Source: an uncultured Planctomycetaceae bacterium
Lineage (GTDB): Bacteria > Planctomycetota > Planctomycetia > Pirellulales > UBA1268
Assembly: GCA_937926325.1 (NCBI GenBank)
Contig: CALAZQ010000098.1
Span: forward strand, 1 to 8,852
Length of the DNA: 8,852 nt
Direction: 5' to 3'
A model generated the notes under the pieces. The model was not told the origin of the DNA and made no database searches. It saw nothing but the letters and a program-made list of their open reading frames with translations. The position numbers were made by a program, and so were the translations under genes. Of this stretch, positions 1-6,746 are shown one piece after another. Every line of letters begins with the position of its first letter. Position 1 is the stretch's first letter.

Positions 1-129
1 TGCGTCCAGCGTACTGCCGGTCCGGTCGCTTCCGCTCCCGGCTTCCCGGGGGGGACTGTGGTGTTTTTGCAGAGGAAGATTCGCGAGTGAGCCGATGAAG
101 ATTACGATTGGGTAAGGATATTTGACATC
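1..129. other. Leader upstream of the kinase gene
   Basis: No gene can be assigned. Plus-strand frame 1 is open from the window edge to a TGA at 88-90, so the tail of an upstream gene is possible, but the roughly 29 residues it would encode show no recognisable motif. An AAGGA at 114-118, 11 nt before the ATG at 130, is a plausible though slightly distant ribosome binding site for the kinase. I see no convincing -35/-10 pair here. Confidence 0.4.
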
Positions 130-1602
130 ATGCCGACACTCAGCACCGAGGATGCCGCTGCCGCCGCCATCGACCTCGACCTGGTCGAATCGGCCGAACT
201 GGCCTCGGTCTGGCGGGAGCTGGGCAGCCACGACGTGCCGCTCGATCAGCTCGGTGCGGCGATGGTGCGGCGAGAGCTGCTGACGGGTTATCAATGGGAC
301 CGTCTGAAGGGGGGCTATCGGCAGGGCTTCTTCTTCGGCCGGGCGAAAATCCTCTATCAGGCGGGGGCCGGCTCGTTCGCCCGGGTCTATCGGGCCATCC
401 ATCTCGATTCGGGCGACATCCTCGCCGTAAAGGTGCTCCGCAAGCGGTTTGCCTCAGAAGCCGACAAGTGCGAGCTGTTCCTCCGCGAAGGCCGCATGGG
501 CCTGATGCTGCGGCACCCGGGCATCGTGCGGATCGATGACGTCGGCAAGGAGAACAACAGCAGCTACATCACGATGGAGTTTGTCGAGGGGCAGACCCTC
601 CGTGAGCTGGTCAAAATTCGGGGCGGGCTCGACCTGGCCCGCGGCATCGACATGACGATACAGCTGGTGGAGGCCATTCAATACGCCCATGCCGAGGGCG
701 TGACCCACCGCGACCTCAAGGCCTCCAACGTGCTGGTCTCGGCGACGGGCAAGGCCAAGCTGGTCGACTTCGGCCTGGCGAGTTTTGTCGAGGGCAAGGG
801 GAAGAAGCCCGACGAGGTGGGCAAGCTCCGCACCGTCGACTACGCCGCCCTCGAGACAGCCGGCGGGGTCCGCGGCGATGATGTCCGCAGCGACATCTTC
901 TTTCTGGGCACGCTGATCTACCTGCTGCTTAGCGGCAAGGCCGCGATGCCCGACACCCGCGACCGGTCGGCCCGGGCCGATCCCCGCCGGTTCGGCCAGA
1001 TCGATCCCCTCGGCAAGGTGGCCCCGCATCTGCCGCGTGACCTGGCTGACGTCGTCGGCAAGATGCTGACGGTGAAGCCGAAGGACCGCTATCAGACCGC
1101 GATGGAAGTGCGGCAGGCGCTCGAGCCGATTCGCGTGCGGTACGGGGCCGCCGACGAAGCGGGGCAGCAGCGGCGGGTGGCCCAGGCAATGGCGGCCCAG
1201 CCCAAGGCCGCGGCGGGAACCGACAAGCCCAAGATCATGCTGGTCGAGGTCTCGGGAAAATCCCAAGACTCGCTCCGGCAGTTCTTCACCGAAAAGGGTT
1301 TCCGGGTGCTGGTCACCGAAAACCCCCGCCGGGCCCTGACCCGGTTTGAGACAGTCCCGCGGCCGGCCAGTTTGCTGCTGCTCAGCAGCCAGGTGCTGGG
1401 CCGGGAGGCGGTCGAGGTCTTCAACGCCCTCGCCCCCGACCCCTACCTGAAGAAAATCCCGGCCGTGCTGATCGCCAGCGAACGGCAGCTGGAGCTGGCG
1501 GAAGATGCGGCCGAGGACAACCTCCGCCGCGTCTTGATGATGCCGTTCAAGGCATCAGGCCTGCTCCAGCTTGTGCAAGAGCTGATTGCTGCCGCCGGCT
1601 GA
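130..1602 (+). CDS. Ser/Thr protein kinase fused to a degenerate receiver (pseudo-receiver) domain
   Basis: A 490-residue soluble Hanks-type kinase that should phosphorylate Ser/Thr on unknown cytoplasmic targets. Residues 1-70 are a helical lead-in containing LLTGYQWDRLKGG, a segment type frequent before planctomycete kinases. The kinase domain covers about 71-335. Its glycine loop GAGSFARV (79-86) has Ala at the third Gly. The catalytic Lys is K101 (LAVK), the helix-C Glu is probably E120, the catalytic loop is HRDLKASN (193-200), and DFG is at 213-215. The APE motif is replaced by ALE (240-242), and SDIFFLG lies at 254-260. All residues needed for catalysis are present. An Ala-rich linker (about 340-366) leads to a receiver-like fold at about 367-490. 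That domain keeps E373 but has S419 where the phospho-Asp normally sits, A449 at the Thr/Ser position and M471 in place of the conserved Lys, so it is unlikely to be phosphorylated. No membrane segment is seen. The ATG start is supported by AAGGA 11 nt upstream. The 3' end overlaps the convergent glycosyltransferase gene by 48 bp. Confidence 0.93.
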   Translation: MPTLSTEDAAAAAIDLDLVESAELASVWRELGSHDVPLDQLGAAMVRRELLTGYQWDRLKGGYRQGFFFGRAKILYQAGAGSFARVYRAIHLDSGDILAVKVLRKRFASEADKCELFLREGRMGLMLRHPGIVRIDDVGKENNSSYITMEFVEGQTLRELVKIRGGLDLARGIDMTIQLVEAIQYAHAEGVTHRDLKASNVLVSATGKAKLVDFGLASFVEGKGKKPDEVGKLRTVDYAALETAGGVRGDDVRSDIFFLGTLIYLLLSGKAAMPDTRDRSARADPRRFGQIDPLGKVAPHLPRDLADVVGKMLTVKPKDRYQTAMEVRQALEPIRVRYGAADEAGQQRRVAQAMAAQPKAAAGTDKPKIMLVEVSGKSQDSLRQFFTEKGFRVLVTENPRRALTRFETVPRPASLLLLSSQVLGREAVEVFNALAPDPYLKKIPAVLIASERQLELAEDAAEDNLRRVLMMPFKASGLLQLVQELIAAAG

Positions 1603-2970
1603 GGGCTGGGGGCTGGCCAGCGACTCGAGCCACGCGACCAGTTCAGCGGCCAGCCGCTCGCGGTCAAGGCGGGTTTCGGCCAGTCGCCGGGCAGCCTGCC
1701 GATGCCGGGAAAGCTGTTGGGCAGATGCCGTCAGCGTCCCAATCGCCGCCGCCAGGCTGTCGGGCTCGGCGTCGTCGGCCACCACTCCCGCCTCGGCGGC
1801 GGTCACCAGGTCGGCCAGTTCGCCCGCCCCCGCCAGCACCACCGCCAGCCCCGCCGCGGCATAGTCGCTGGCGACAGCGGGCAGTGGGAACCGGTCCAGC
1901 AGGCCCGGCAGCACCAGCCCGGCCTGACAGTCGGCCAGCAGGCCGACATAGCGGGTGCGGTCAACCGGGCCCAGCACGGCGATGCGGCACGACCCCTTCA
2001 GCAGCGGTGCCGCCGCCTCCAGCCGCGGCATCCAGCGGCCCCGGCCGACCACCCGCAGCTCGGCATTGACCCCGCGGCTGCTGAGGGCCCGGGCCAGATC
2101 GACCAGCCGCAGCAGGTCGGCCTTGTCGTCGAGGTCGCCGGCGACGGCAATCGCCAGCGGCGGCGACGGATCGACCGGTGGCTGGCCGTTGCGGCCCGGT
2201 GCCGGTACCCGGTCGATCAGCGGTCGCGGTGGCACATAGTCCTGGACGTACGAGCCGGTCGGCACCACTTTCAGCGGCAGTTTCGCCGTTTCGGGCGACA
2301 CCAGCTGGTTGGCGGTGGTCTGCGAGCCAGCCAGCAGGGCGTCGGCCTGCCCCAATAGCTGCCGCTGCTGCCGGCTGATGGCCGGGAATCGCACGGCCGC
2401 CACTGCCGCCGCCAGCCAGGCCGGGCCGGGGATCAGCGGCCGCAGCGGCTCGGGCCACCATTCGGTGACGTCCACCACCAGTTCGGCGTCCAGCCGGCGG
2501 GCAACCCGCACGGCCGCATCGACGGTTTCCGGCGGTGGCAACGTCGCCACCAGCAGGTCGGGCCGGCCCAACTGTCCCGCGGCAACCGCCTCGCAGGCGA
2601 CCCGCTCGAAGGTGCGGGCAAAGTCGCGGTGGCTGGCGAACCGCGCGAGGGAAAATTCCTGCCGATAGCGACGGGCGGCCACCAGCTTCACCTGAAAGCC
2701 CTCTTCGGCGACGATCTGCAGCGGCGGCGTGCGGCCAATTCCCCGGGTGTGGCTGAAACTGCTCGTCCACCAGATCACCTCATGGCCGGCCGCCACGAGT
2801 GCCCGGGCGACGGCCCAGGTTCGGGAGGGCAGCAGCCCTTCGCCGGGAATGGCCCCGATCGGATCGACCAGCCAGACCAGCCGCCGGGCGGCATGCCGCT
2901 GTTCCGGCTGCCACCGTTCGGTGGCAGCGGTTTCGGTGGCAGGCGAATGGTGGGGCGCATGAAACAGCAT
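1555..2970 (-). CDS. GT4-like GT-B-fold glycosyltransferase
   Basis: Predicted glycosyltransferase that moves a sugar from a nucleotide donor to an unidentified acceptor, probably in envelope or exopolysaccharide assembly. With the ATG at 2970 it has 471 residues. The amino half starts with a beta strand, RRLVWLVDPIG (about 29-39), and contains EWWPEP (170-175), reminiscent of the D-x-WPE segment of WbuB-like GT4 enzymes. LLAGSQTTANQL (212-223) and VVPTGSYVQDY (235-245) mark the end of the first Rossmann domain. The second begins near AIAVAGDLDD (273-282) and holds SDYAAAG (368-374) and GELADLV (383-389), the usual donor-binding region. D369 sits where many relatives have Glu. No signal peptide or membrane helix is seen. 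The frame stays open upstream to an ATG at 3138, but that 56-residue extension looks non-coding. No ribosome binding site at good spacing supports either start. The acceptor and donor cannot be told from the sequence, and a link to the pilus genes (for example pilin glycosylation) is only speculation. Confidence 0.82.
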   Translation of the reverse strand: MLFHAPHHSPATETAATERWQPEQRHAARRLVWLVDPIGAIPGEGLLPSRTWAVARALVAAGHEVIWWTSSFSHTRGIGRTPPLQIVAEEGFQVKLVAARRYRQEFSLARFASHRDFARTFERVACEAVAAGQLGRPDLLVATLPPPETVDAAVRVARRLDAELVVDVTEWWPEPLRPLIPGPAWLAAAVAAVRFPAISRQQRQLLGQADALLAGSQTTANQLVSPETAKLPLKVVPTGSYVQDYVPPRPLIDRVPAPGRNGQPPVDPSPPLAIAVAGDLDDKADLLRLVDLARALSSRGVNAELRVVGRGRWMPRLEAAAPLLKGSCRIAVLGPVDRTRYVGLLADCQAGLVLPGLLDRFPLPAVASDYAAAGLAVVLAGAGELADLVTAAEAGVVADDAEPDSLAAAIGTLTASAQQLSRHRQAARRLAETRLDRERLAAELVAWLESLASPQPSAGGSNQLLHKLEQA

Positions 2971-3027
2971 CGCGAAATGGTAGCAAACCTCACACAAAAG
3001 AAATGCGTGCCCGTTTTTTCCGGAAGC

Positions 3028-3056
3028 GTGACTTTTCTGAACCGGCCGGGCATAAT
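3028..3056 (+). promoter_or_regulatory. Candidate sigma-70-type promoter, distal
   Basis: GTGACT at 3028-3033 and CATAAT at 3051-3056 are separated by 17 bp, matching 4/6 and 5/6 of the sigma-70 consensus. It points toward pilT but lies about 360 nt before its ATG, so the transcript would have a long leader. This is a consensus match by eye only. Confidence 0.25.
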
Positions 3057-3284
3057 TTTGGTTGCGGTTGCTCAACGACCGTTGGTGCCGCCGGGCCGCT
3101 GTCAGGGGCCGGCTCGGGGGCATTTTTGAAAGCACCATTCATGCGCAGGTGTCTGTGCAGGCATGGCCTGTTCGCGGGCGTGCCGCAGATTCAATTCTGG
3201 TGTGCCCGCTTGGTATTTTGGGCCTGGGCAGGGCATATTGAGGCGGCTGCCGCATCTCGCTGCGGGTCGGGCGGCCGCCGGTCA

Positions 3285-3293
3285 TGGTATGAT
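3285..3293 (+). promoter_or_regulatory. Candidate extended -10 promoter for the pilus operon
   Basis: TGGTATGAT fits an extended -10 element (TGN followed by TATGAT, one mismatch to TATAAT). No good -35 box is visible 16-18 bp upstream, which an extended -10 can tolerate. Transcription would start near 3300, about 115 nt before the pilT ATG and inside the adjacent palindrome. Confidence 0.3.
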
Positions 3294-3294
3294 T

Positions 3295-3317
3295 CAGCCG
3301 GGTGGGTACCCCGGCTG
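3295..3317. promoter_or_regulatory. Inverted repeat, possible operator or leader hairpin
   Basis: CAGCCGGG (3295-3302) and CCCGGCTG (3310-3317) form a perfect 8-bp inverted repeat around a 7-nt spacer. It begins one base after the TATGAT hexamer, where a repressor site or a 5' leader hairpin would sit. No T-run follows, so it is not an intrinsic terminator. Such GC-rich palindromes can arise by chance in high-GC DNA. Confidence 0.3.
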
Positions 3318-3416
3318 GCAGCCGCCGGCGACATTCGGCAATCAGGTCCCGGGCGTTTGCTGGGCGGGCCTGAGGCAGCCCACTTTTCGTGAACCGCGTT
3401 GGAACGGACGACACCC

Positions 3417-4979
3417 ATGAGCGTTGCGGCCTCCCCCGAATTCGCCCACGTCGAAAAGCTGCTGAAGGTGGCCTTCGACAACCACGCCACCGAGCTGCGG
3501 CTGTCGGGCGGGGTGCCGCCGATGCTGCGGATCAACGAGCAGCTGCGGCAGCTGAAGATCAAGCCGATCGCCGAAGCCGAGCTGGCCGGCCTGATCGCGG
3601 CGGTGATGCCGGCGGGGGCCGACCCGCAGCGGTTTGTCTTCGACTCCTCCCACGGCCCGATCGTCGGCTCGGTGGTGGACGTTTCCGGCACCAAGGTGCT
3701 GGTGCTGCAAAAGTCGGACGAGCCGGCCGCTGCCGCTGACGGCGACCTGCCGCTCGAACTGGACATGCAGGAGGAAGAGCGGGATGAGCCCGGCTCCGGC
3801 GTCCGGGTGCGGTCGGTCGAGGACGACTTTGCCATGCCCGAAGAGGCCGGCGGCACGATCCAGATCGACAAGCTGCTCACCGCGGCGGTGAAGGGAGGCG
3901 TCAGCGACATCCACATCACCGTCGGCCAGCCCCCGGTCTTCCGGCAGGACGGCGGCATGAAGCCGCAGAAAACCAAGGTGCTTTCTGCCGACGACACCAA
4001 CGGCCTGATGAAGTCGATCACCCCCGAACGCTGCCAGGCCGAACTCGCCGAAATGGGGGGCACCGACTTCGGCTTCGCCTTCGGCGACATGGCCCGGTTC
4101 CGCGTCAGCGTGTTCAAGCAGCGGGGCTCGGTGGCGATGGTGCTGCGGCAGATTCCCAACAAGATGCTCACGCCCGAGCAGCTCGGCGTGCCGGAGGTCT
4201 GCAAGCGGATGGTCACCCGCCCCCGCGGCCTGTTCCTGGTGACCGGCCCGACCGGCTCGGGCAAGTCGACCACGCTGGCCAGCCTGATCGACTACATCAA
4301 CAACAAGTACGACCACCACATCATCACGATCGAAGACCCGATCGAGTTCTATCACTACTCGAAAAAGAGCACGGTCAACCAGCGGGAGGTCGGCACCGAC
4401 GTCACCGGCTTTGCCGAGGCCCTGCGGCGGGCCCTGCGGCAGGACCCCGACGTGATTCTGGTGGGTGAGCTTCGCGACCTCGAAACGATCGAGGCGGCCA
4501 TCTCGGCGGCCGAAACCGGCCACGTCGTCTTCGGCACCCTGCACACCAGTTCGGCCCAGGGCACCGTCAACCGCATCATCGACGCCTTCCCGACCAATCA
4601 GCAGGAGCAGATCCGCACCCAGCTGTCGACGGCGATCATCGGGGTGGTCTCGCAGGCGCTGCTCAAGAAGATCGGCGGCGGCCGGGTGGCGGCCTATGAA
4701 ATCCTGGTGGTCACCCCGGCCATCGGCAACCTGATTCGCGAAAACAAAACCTTCCGGATCAACTCGGCCATTCAGACCGGCACCAAGCTGGGCATGCAGC
4801 TGCTCGACGACCATCTCTTCAGACTCTGGAAAGAGAAGAAGGTGGCCGAAGAGGATGTGATGTACAAGTCGCAGAGCCCCGACGACCTGATGAAGCGGAT
4901 CGCCGACGCCAAGAAGGGCATCTTCGAGGACGAAGCCGAGATTGCCCGGCGGGCCCAGCGGGAGCTGAACTCGAGGTAG
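3417..4979 (+). CDS. pilT: PilT-family type IV pilus retraction ATPase with duplicated N-terminal domain
   Basis: Hexameric ATPase expected at the cytoplasmic face of the pilus machine, where it drives pilus retraction. It has 520 residues from the ATG at 3417, against about 345 for typical PilT. An in-frame TTG at 3399 adds six residues and is less likely. The canonical part starts near residue 148 with the PAS-like N-domain (148-246). It is followed by Walker A GPTGSGKST (277-285, K283), the Asp box IITIEDPIEF (302-311, E306), Walker B with DPDVILVGELRD (343-354, E351) and the His box GHVVFGTLHT (368-377, H376). The PilT signature appears as AIGNLIRE (435-442) instead of AIRNLIRE. Residues 12-99 are a second, diverged copy of the N-domain, joined by an acidic linker (about 100-147). 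The C-terminal tail is charged and helical. PilT is first in the operon, 4 bp before pilB. Assignment to PilT rather than PilB rests on the signature motif, the lack of a tetracysteine zinc site and the SAIQTGTKLGMQLLDDHL segment. Confidence 0.94.
   Translation: MSVAASPEFAHVEKLLKVAFDNHATELRLSGGVPPMLRINEQLRQLKIKPIAEAELAGLIAAVMPAGADPQRFVFDSSHGPIVGSVVDVSGTKVLVLQKSDEPAAAADGDLPLELDMQEEERDEPGSGVRVRSVEDDFAMPEEAGGTIQIDKLLTAAVKGGVSDIHITVGQPPVFRQDGGMKPQKTKVLSADDTNGLMKSITPERCQAELAEMGGTDFGFAFGDMARFRVSVFKQRGSVAMVLRQIPNKMLTPEQLGVPEVCKRMVTRPRGLFLVTGPTGSGKSTTLASLIDYINNKYDHHIITIEDPIEFYHYSKKSTVNQREVGTDVTGFAEALRRALRQDPDVILVGELRDLETIEAAISAAETGHVVFGTLHTSSAQGTVNRIIDAFPTNQQEQIRTQLSTAIIGVVSQALLKKIGGGRVAAYEILVVTPAIGNLIRENKTFRINSAIQTGTKLGMQLLDDHLFRLWKEKKVAEEDVMYKSQSPDDLMKRIADAKKGIFEDEAEIARRAQRELNSR
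4973..4977 (+). promoter_or_regulatory. Ribosome binding site of pilB inside the pilT stop region
   Basis: GAGGT at 4973-4977 runs into the pilT stop codon TAG (4977-4979) and lies 6 nt before the pilB ATG at 4984. This supports that start and suggests translational coupling of the two ATPases. Confidence 0.6.
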
Positions 4980-4983
4980 CACC

Positions 4984-6702
4984 ATGGCACTGAAGCGACT
5001 GGGACAGATCCTGACCGACCTCGGGCTGATCGACGACGAGCAGCTTGAGCAGATGCTGGCCGAGCAAGAGGCCCGCGGCGGCGAGCTGCTGGGCCGGGTC
5101 GGGGTGTCGCTGGGCTTCTACAGCGACGAGCAGCTGGGCGAGGCCCTGGCCGAACAGTGGAACACCCTGTTTGTCACGCTCTATGACAAGCAGATCACCC
5201 ACGAGCTGATCGAGATCGTCAGCCGCACCATGGCCGAGATGTATCGGGTGGTGCCGCTGGAATTGAAGGACAACCGGCTGACGATCGCCACGGCCGACCC
5301 CCAAAAAATTCAGATTGCCGACGAACTGCGGGTGTTCCTCGGCTATGACATCGGCGTGGTGGTGGCCACCGATGCCGAGATCGACAAGGCGATTGAAAAG
5401 TTCTATTCCGGCGAGGTCGACACGGTTGAGTCGATCGTCGACGAAATGGAGCACGACAAGGACCTGGCGGCGGCCTCGAAAGAGGTCGGCAACGACGGCC
5501 CGATCGACCTGACCAGTGCCGAGGCGATGGCCGACTCGGCTCCGGTCCGCAAGCTGCTCAACCTCGTGCTGCTGATGGCCATCAAAGAGAATGCCAGCGA
5601 CATCCACCTCGAGCCCTTCGAAGATGCCTTCCGCATCCGCATGAAGGCCGACGGCGTGCTGCAAGAAATGGTGCCGCCGCCCAAGCACCTCTCCTTTGCG
5701 ATCACCACCCGCATCAAGGTGATGGCCAACCTCGACATCGCCGAACGGCGGCTGCCGCAGGACGGCCGGATCGAGCTCACCGTCAGCGGCCACCCGGTCG
5801 ACCTGCGGGTCAGCGTGCTGCCGACGCTGTTTGGCGAAAGCGTGGTCATGCGGGTGCTCGACCGCGGCGTCGTCTCGCTCGACCTCGACAAGCTGGGCAT
5901 GGACGAGGGCATTCTGCGACGGTTCCGCGAGGTGATGGTCCGGCCCAACGGCATCATCCTGGTGACCGGCCCGACCGGCTCGGGCAAGACCACCACGCTC
6001 TACTCGGCCCTGTCGGAACTCAACGAGCCCGACGACAAGATCATCACCACCGAAGACCCGATCGAGTACGACATCGAGGGCATCGTGCAGGTACCGATCG
6101 ACACCGAGATTGGCGTCACCTTCGCCGCCGCCCTGCGGGCGATTCTGCGGCAGGACCCCGACCGCATCCTGGTGGGCGAAATTCGCGACGTCGAAACGGC
6201 CGAGATCGCCGTCCAGGCCGCCCTCACCGGCCACATGGTCTTCTCCACCCTGCACACCAACGACTCACCCGCCACGGTCACCCGGCTCCGCGACATGGGC
6301 GTGCAGCCGTTCCTCATCACCGCCACGGTCGAGGCGATTCTGGCCCAGCGGCTGGTGCGGCGGATCTGTGCCAACTGCAAAGAAGAGTACGTCCCCGACG
6401 CCGACACCCTGGCCGACCTCGAACTGACCAGCGACCAGATTGTGGGCAAGAGTTTCTTCCGGGGCCGCGGCTGCGATAAATGCAGCGGCACCGGCTACAA
6501 AGGCCGGCTGGGCCTCTACGAACTGCTGATCATGAACGACGACCTTCGCGACCTGGTGATTCGCAACGCCTCGACCGAGGAGATTCGTGACCTGGCCCGC
6601 AAAGGGGGCATGGTCACCCTCCGCGACTCAGGCATGTTCAACATGTTCGCCGGCCACACCACGGCCGACGAGGTGATTCGCGAGACCATTCTCGAGGCCT
6701 GA
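4984..6702 (+). CDS. pilB: PilB/GspE-family pilus assembly ATPase with MshEN-type c-di-GMP motif
   Basis: Assembly ATPase that powers pilin polymerisation (or pseudopilus growth) from the cytoplasm by turning the PilC platform. It has 572 residues, a usual family length. Residues 5-58 carry two MshEN-like motifs: RLGQILTDLGLI...L...L..Q (5-28) and LLGRVGVSLGFY...L...L..Q (35-58). The GspE N-domain continues to about 140. A linker (about 141-185) leads to the second N-domain with ASDIHLEPF (204-212). The motor core has Walker A GPTGSGKTT (329-337, K335), the Asp box ITTEDPIEY (354-362, E357), Walker B DPDRILVGEI (391-400, E399) and the His box GHMVFSTLHT (416-425, H424). A tetracysteine zinc site (C462, C465, C497, C500), typical of PilB/GspE and absent from PilT, completes it. 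The start is backed by GAGGT at 6-nt spacing, 4 bp after pilT. GspE of a type II secretion system cannot be excluded, but the adjacent pilT favours a pilus. Confidence 0.95.
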   Translation: MALKRLGQILTDLGLIDDEQLEQMLAEQEARGGELLGRVGVSLGFYSDEQLGEALAEQWNTLFVTLYDKQITHELIEIVSRTMAEMYRVVPLELKDNRLTIATADPQKIQIADELRVFLGYDIGVVVATDAEIDKAIEKFYSGEVDTVESIVDEMEHDKDLAAASKEVGNDGPIDLTSAEAMADSAPVRKLLNLVLLMAIKENASDIHLEPFEDAFRIRMKADGVLQEMVPPPKHLSFAITTRIKVMANLDIAERRLPQDGRIELTVSGHPVDLRVSVLPTLFGESVVMRVLDRGVVSLDLDKLGMDEGILRRFREVMVRPNGIILVTGPTGSGKTTTLYSALSELNEPDDKIITTEDPIEYDIEGIVQVPIDTEIGVTFAAALRAILRQDPDRILVGEIRDVETAEIAVQAALTGHMVFSTLHTNDSPATVTRLRDMGVQPFLITATVEAILAQRLVRRICANCKEEYVPDADTLADLELTSDQIVGKSFFRGRGCDKCSGTGYKGRLGLYELLIMNDDLRDLVIRNASTEEIRDLARKGGMVTLRDSGMFNMFAGHTTADEVIRETILEA

Positions 6703-6746
6703 CCGCCCCCGCTTCCCGACCACCCAGACCTGACCGAGACCAACCC

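Larger units (their letters stand above)
2971..3416. other. Divergent intergenic region between the glycosyltransferase and pilus operon
   Basis: This 446-bp gap must hold promoters for both directions. I found no RNA gene and no protein gene with good support. It contains two weak plus-strand promoter candidates (3028-3056 and 3285-3293), an 8-bp perfect inverted repeat at 3295-3317, and a small 5-bp palindrome, CAGGC-ATG-GCCTG, at 3158-3170. The stretch from about 2985 to 3060 is noticeably richer in A and T than the flanking genes. No minus-strand promoter could be chosen with confidence. Confidence 0.5.

Noticed and set aside
454..1266. Long minus-strand frame inside the kinase gene
   Set aside because: It is a shadow of the GC-rich kinase codons; the peptide is low in complexity and rich in His, Arg, Leu and Gly, while the plus strand encodes clear kinase motifs.
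2971..3138. 56-residue N-terminal extension of the glycosyltransferase to the ATG at 3138
   Set aside because: The extension lacks glycosyltransferase features and has an atypical, non-coding-looking composition. The ATG at 2970 already gives a full-length enzyme.
3163..3420. 85-codon plus-strand frame whose TGA overlaps the pilT ATG (ATGA)
   Set aside because: The overlap is tempting, but the predicted peptide has no recognisable motif, third codon positions are clearly less GC-rich than in the real genes, and no good ribosome binding site precedes it. It also spans the promoter and palindrome candidates.
3342..4985. 547-codon minus-strand frame across pilT
   Set aside because: Shadow frame: the plus strand holds all the Walker and His-box motifs, and the minus-strand translation is His/Asp/Gly/Leu-rich without any domain.
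4819..6255. 478-codon minus-strand frame across pilB
   Set aside because: Same kind of shadow caused by high GC at third codon positions; no domain recognised.
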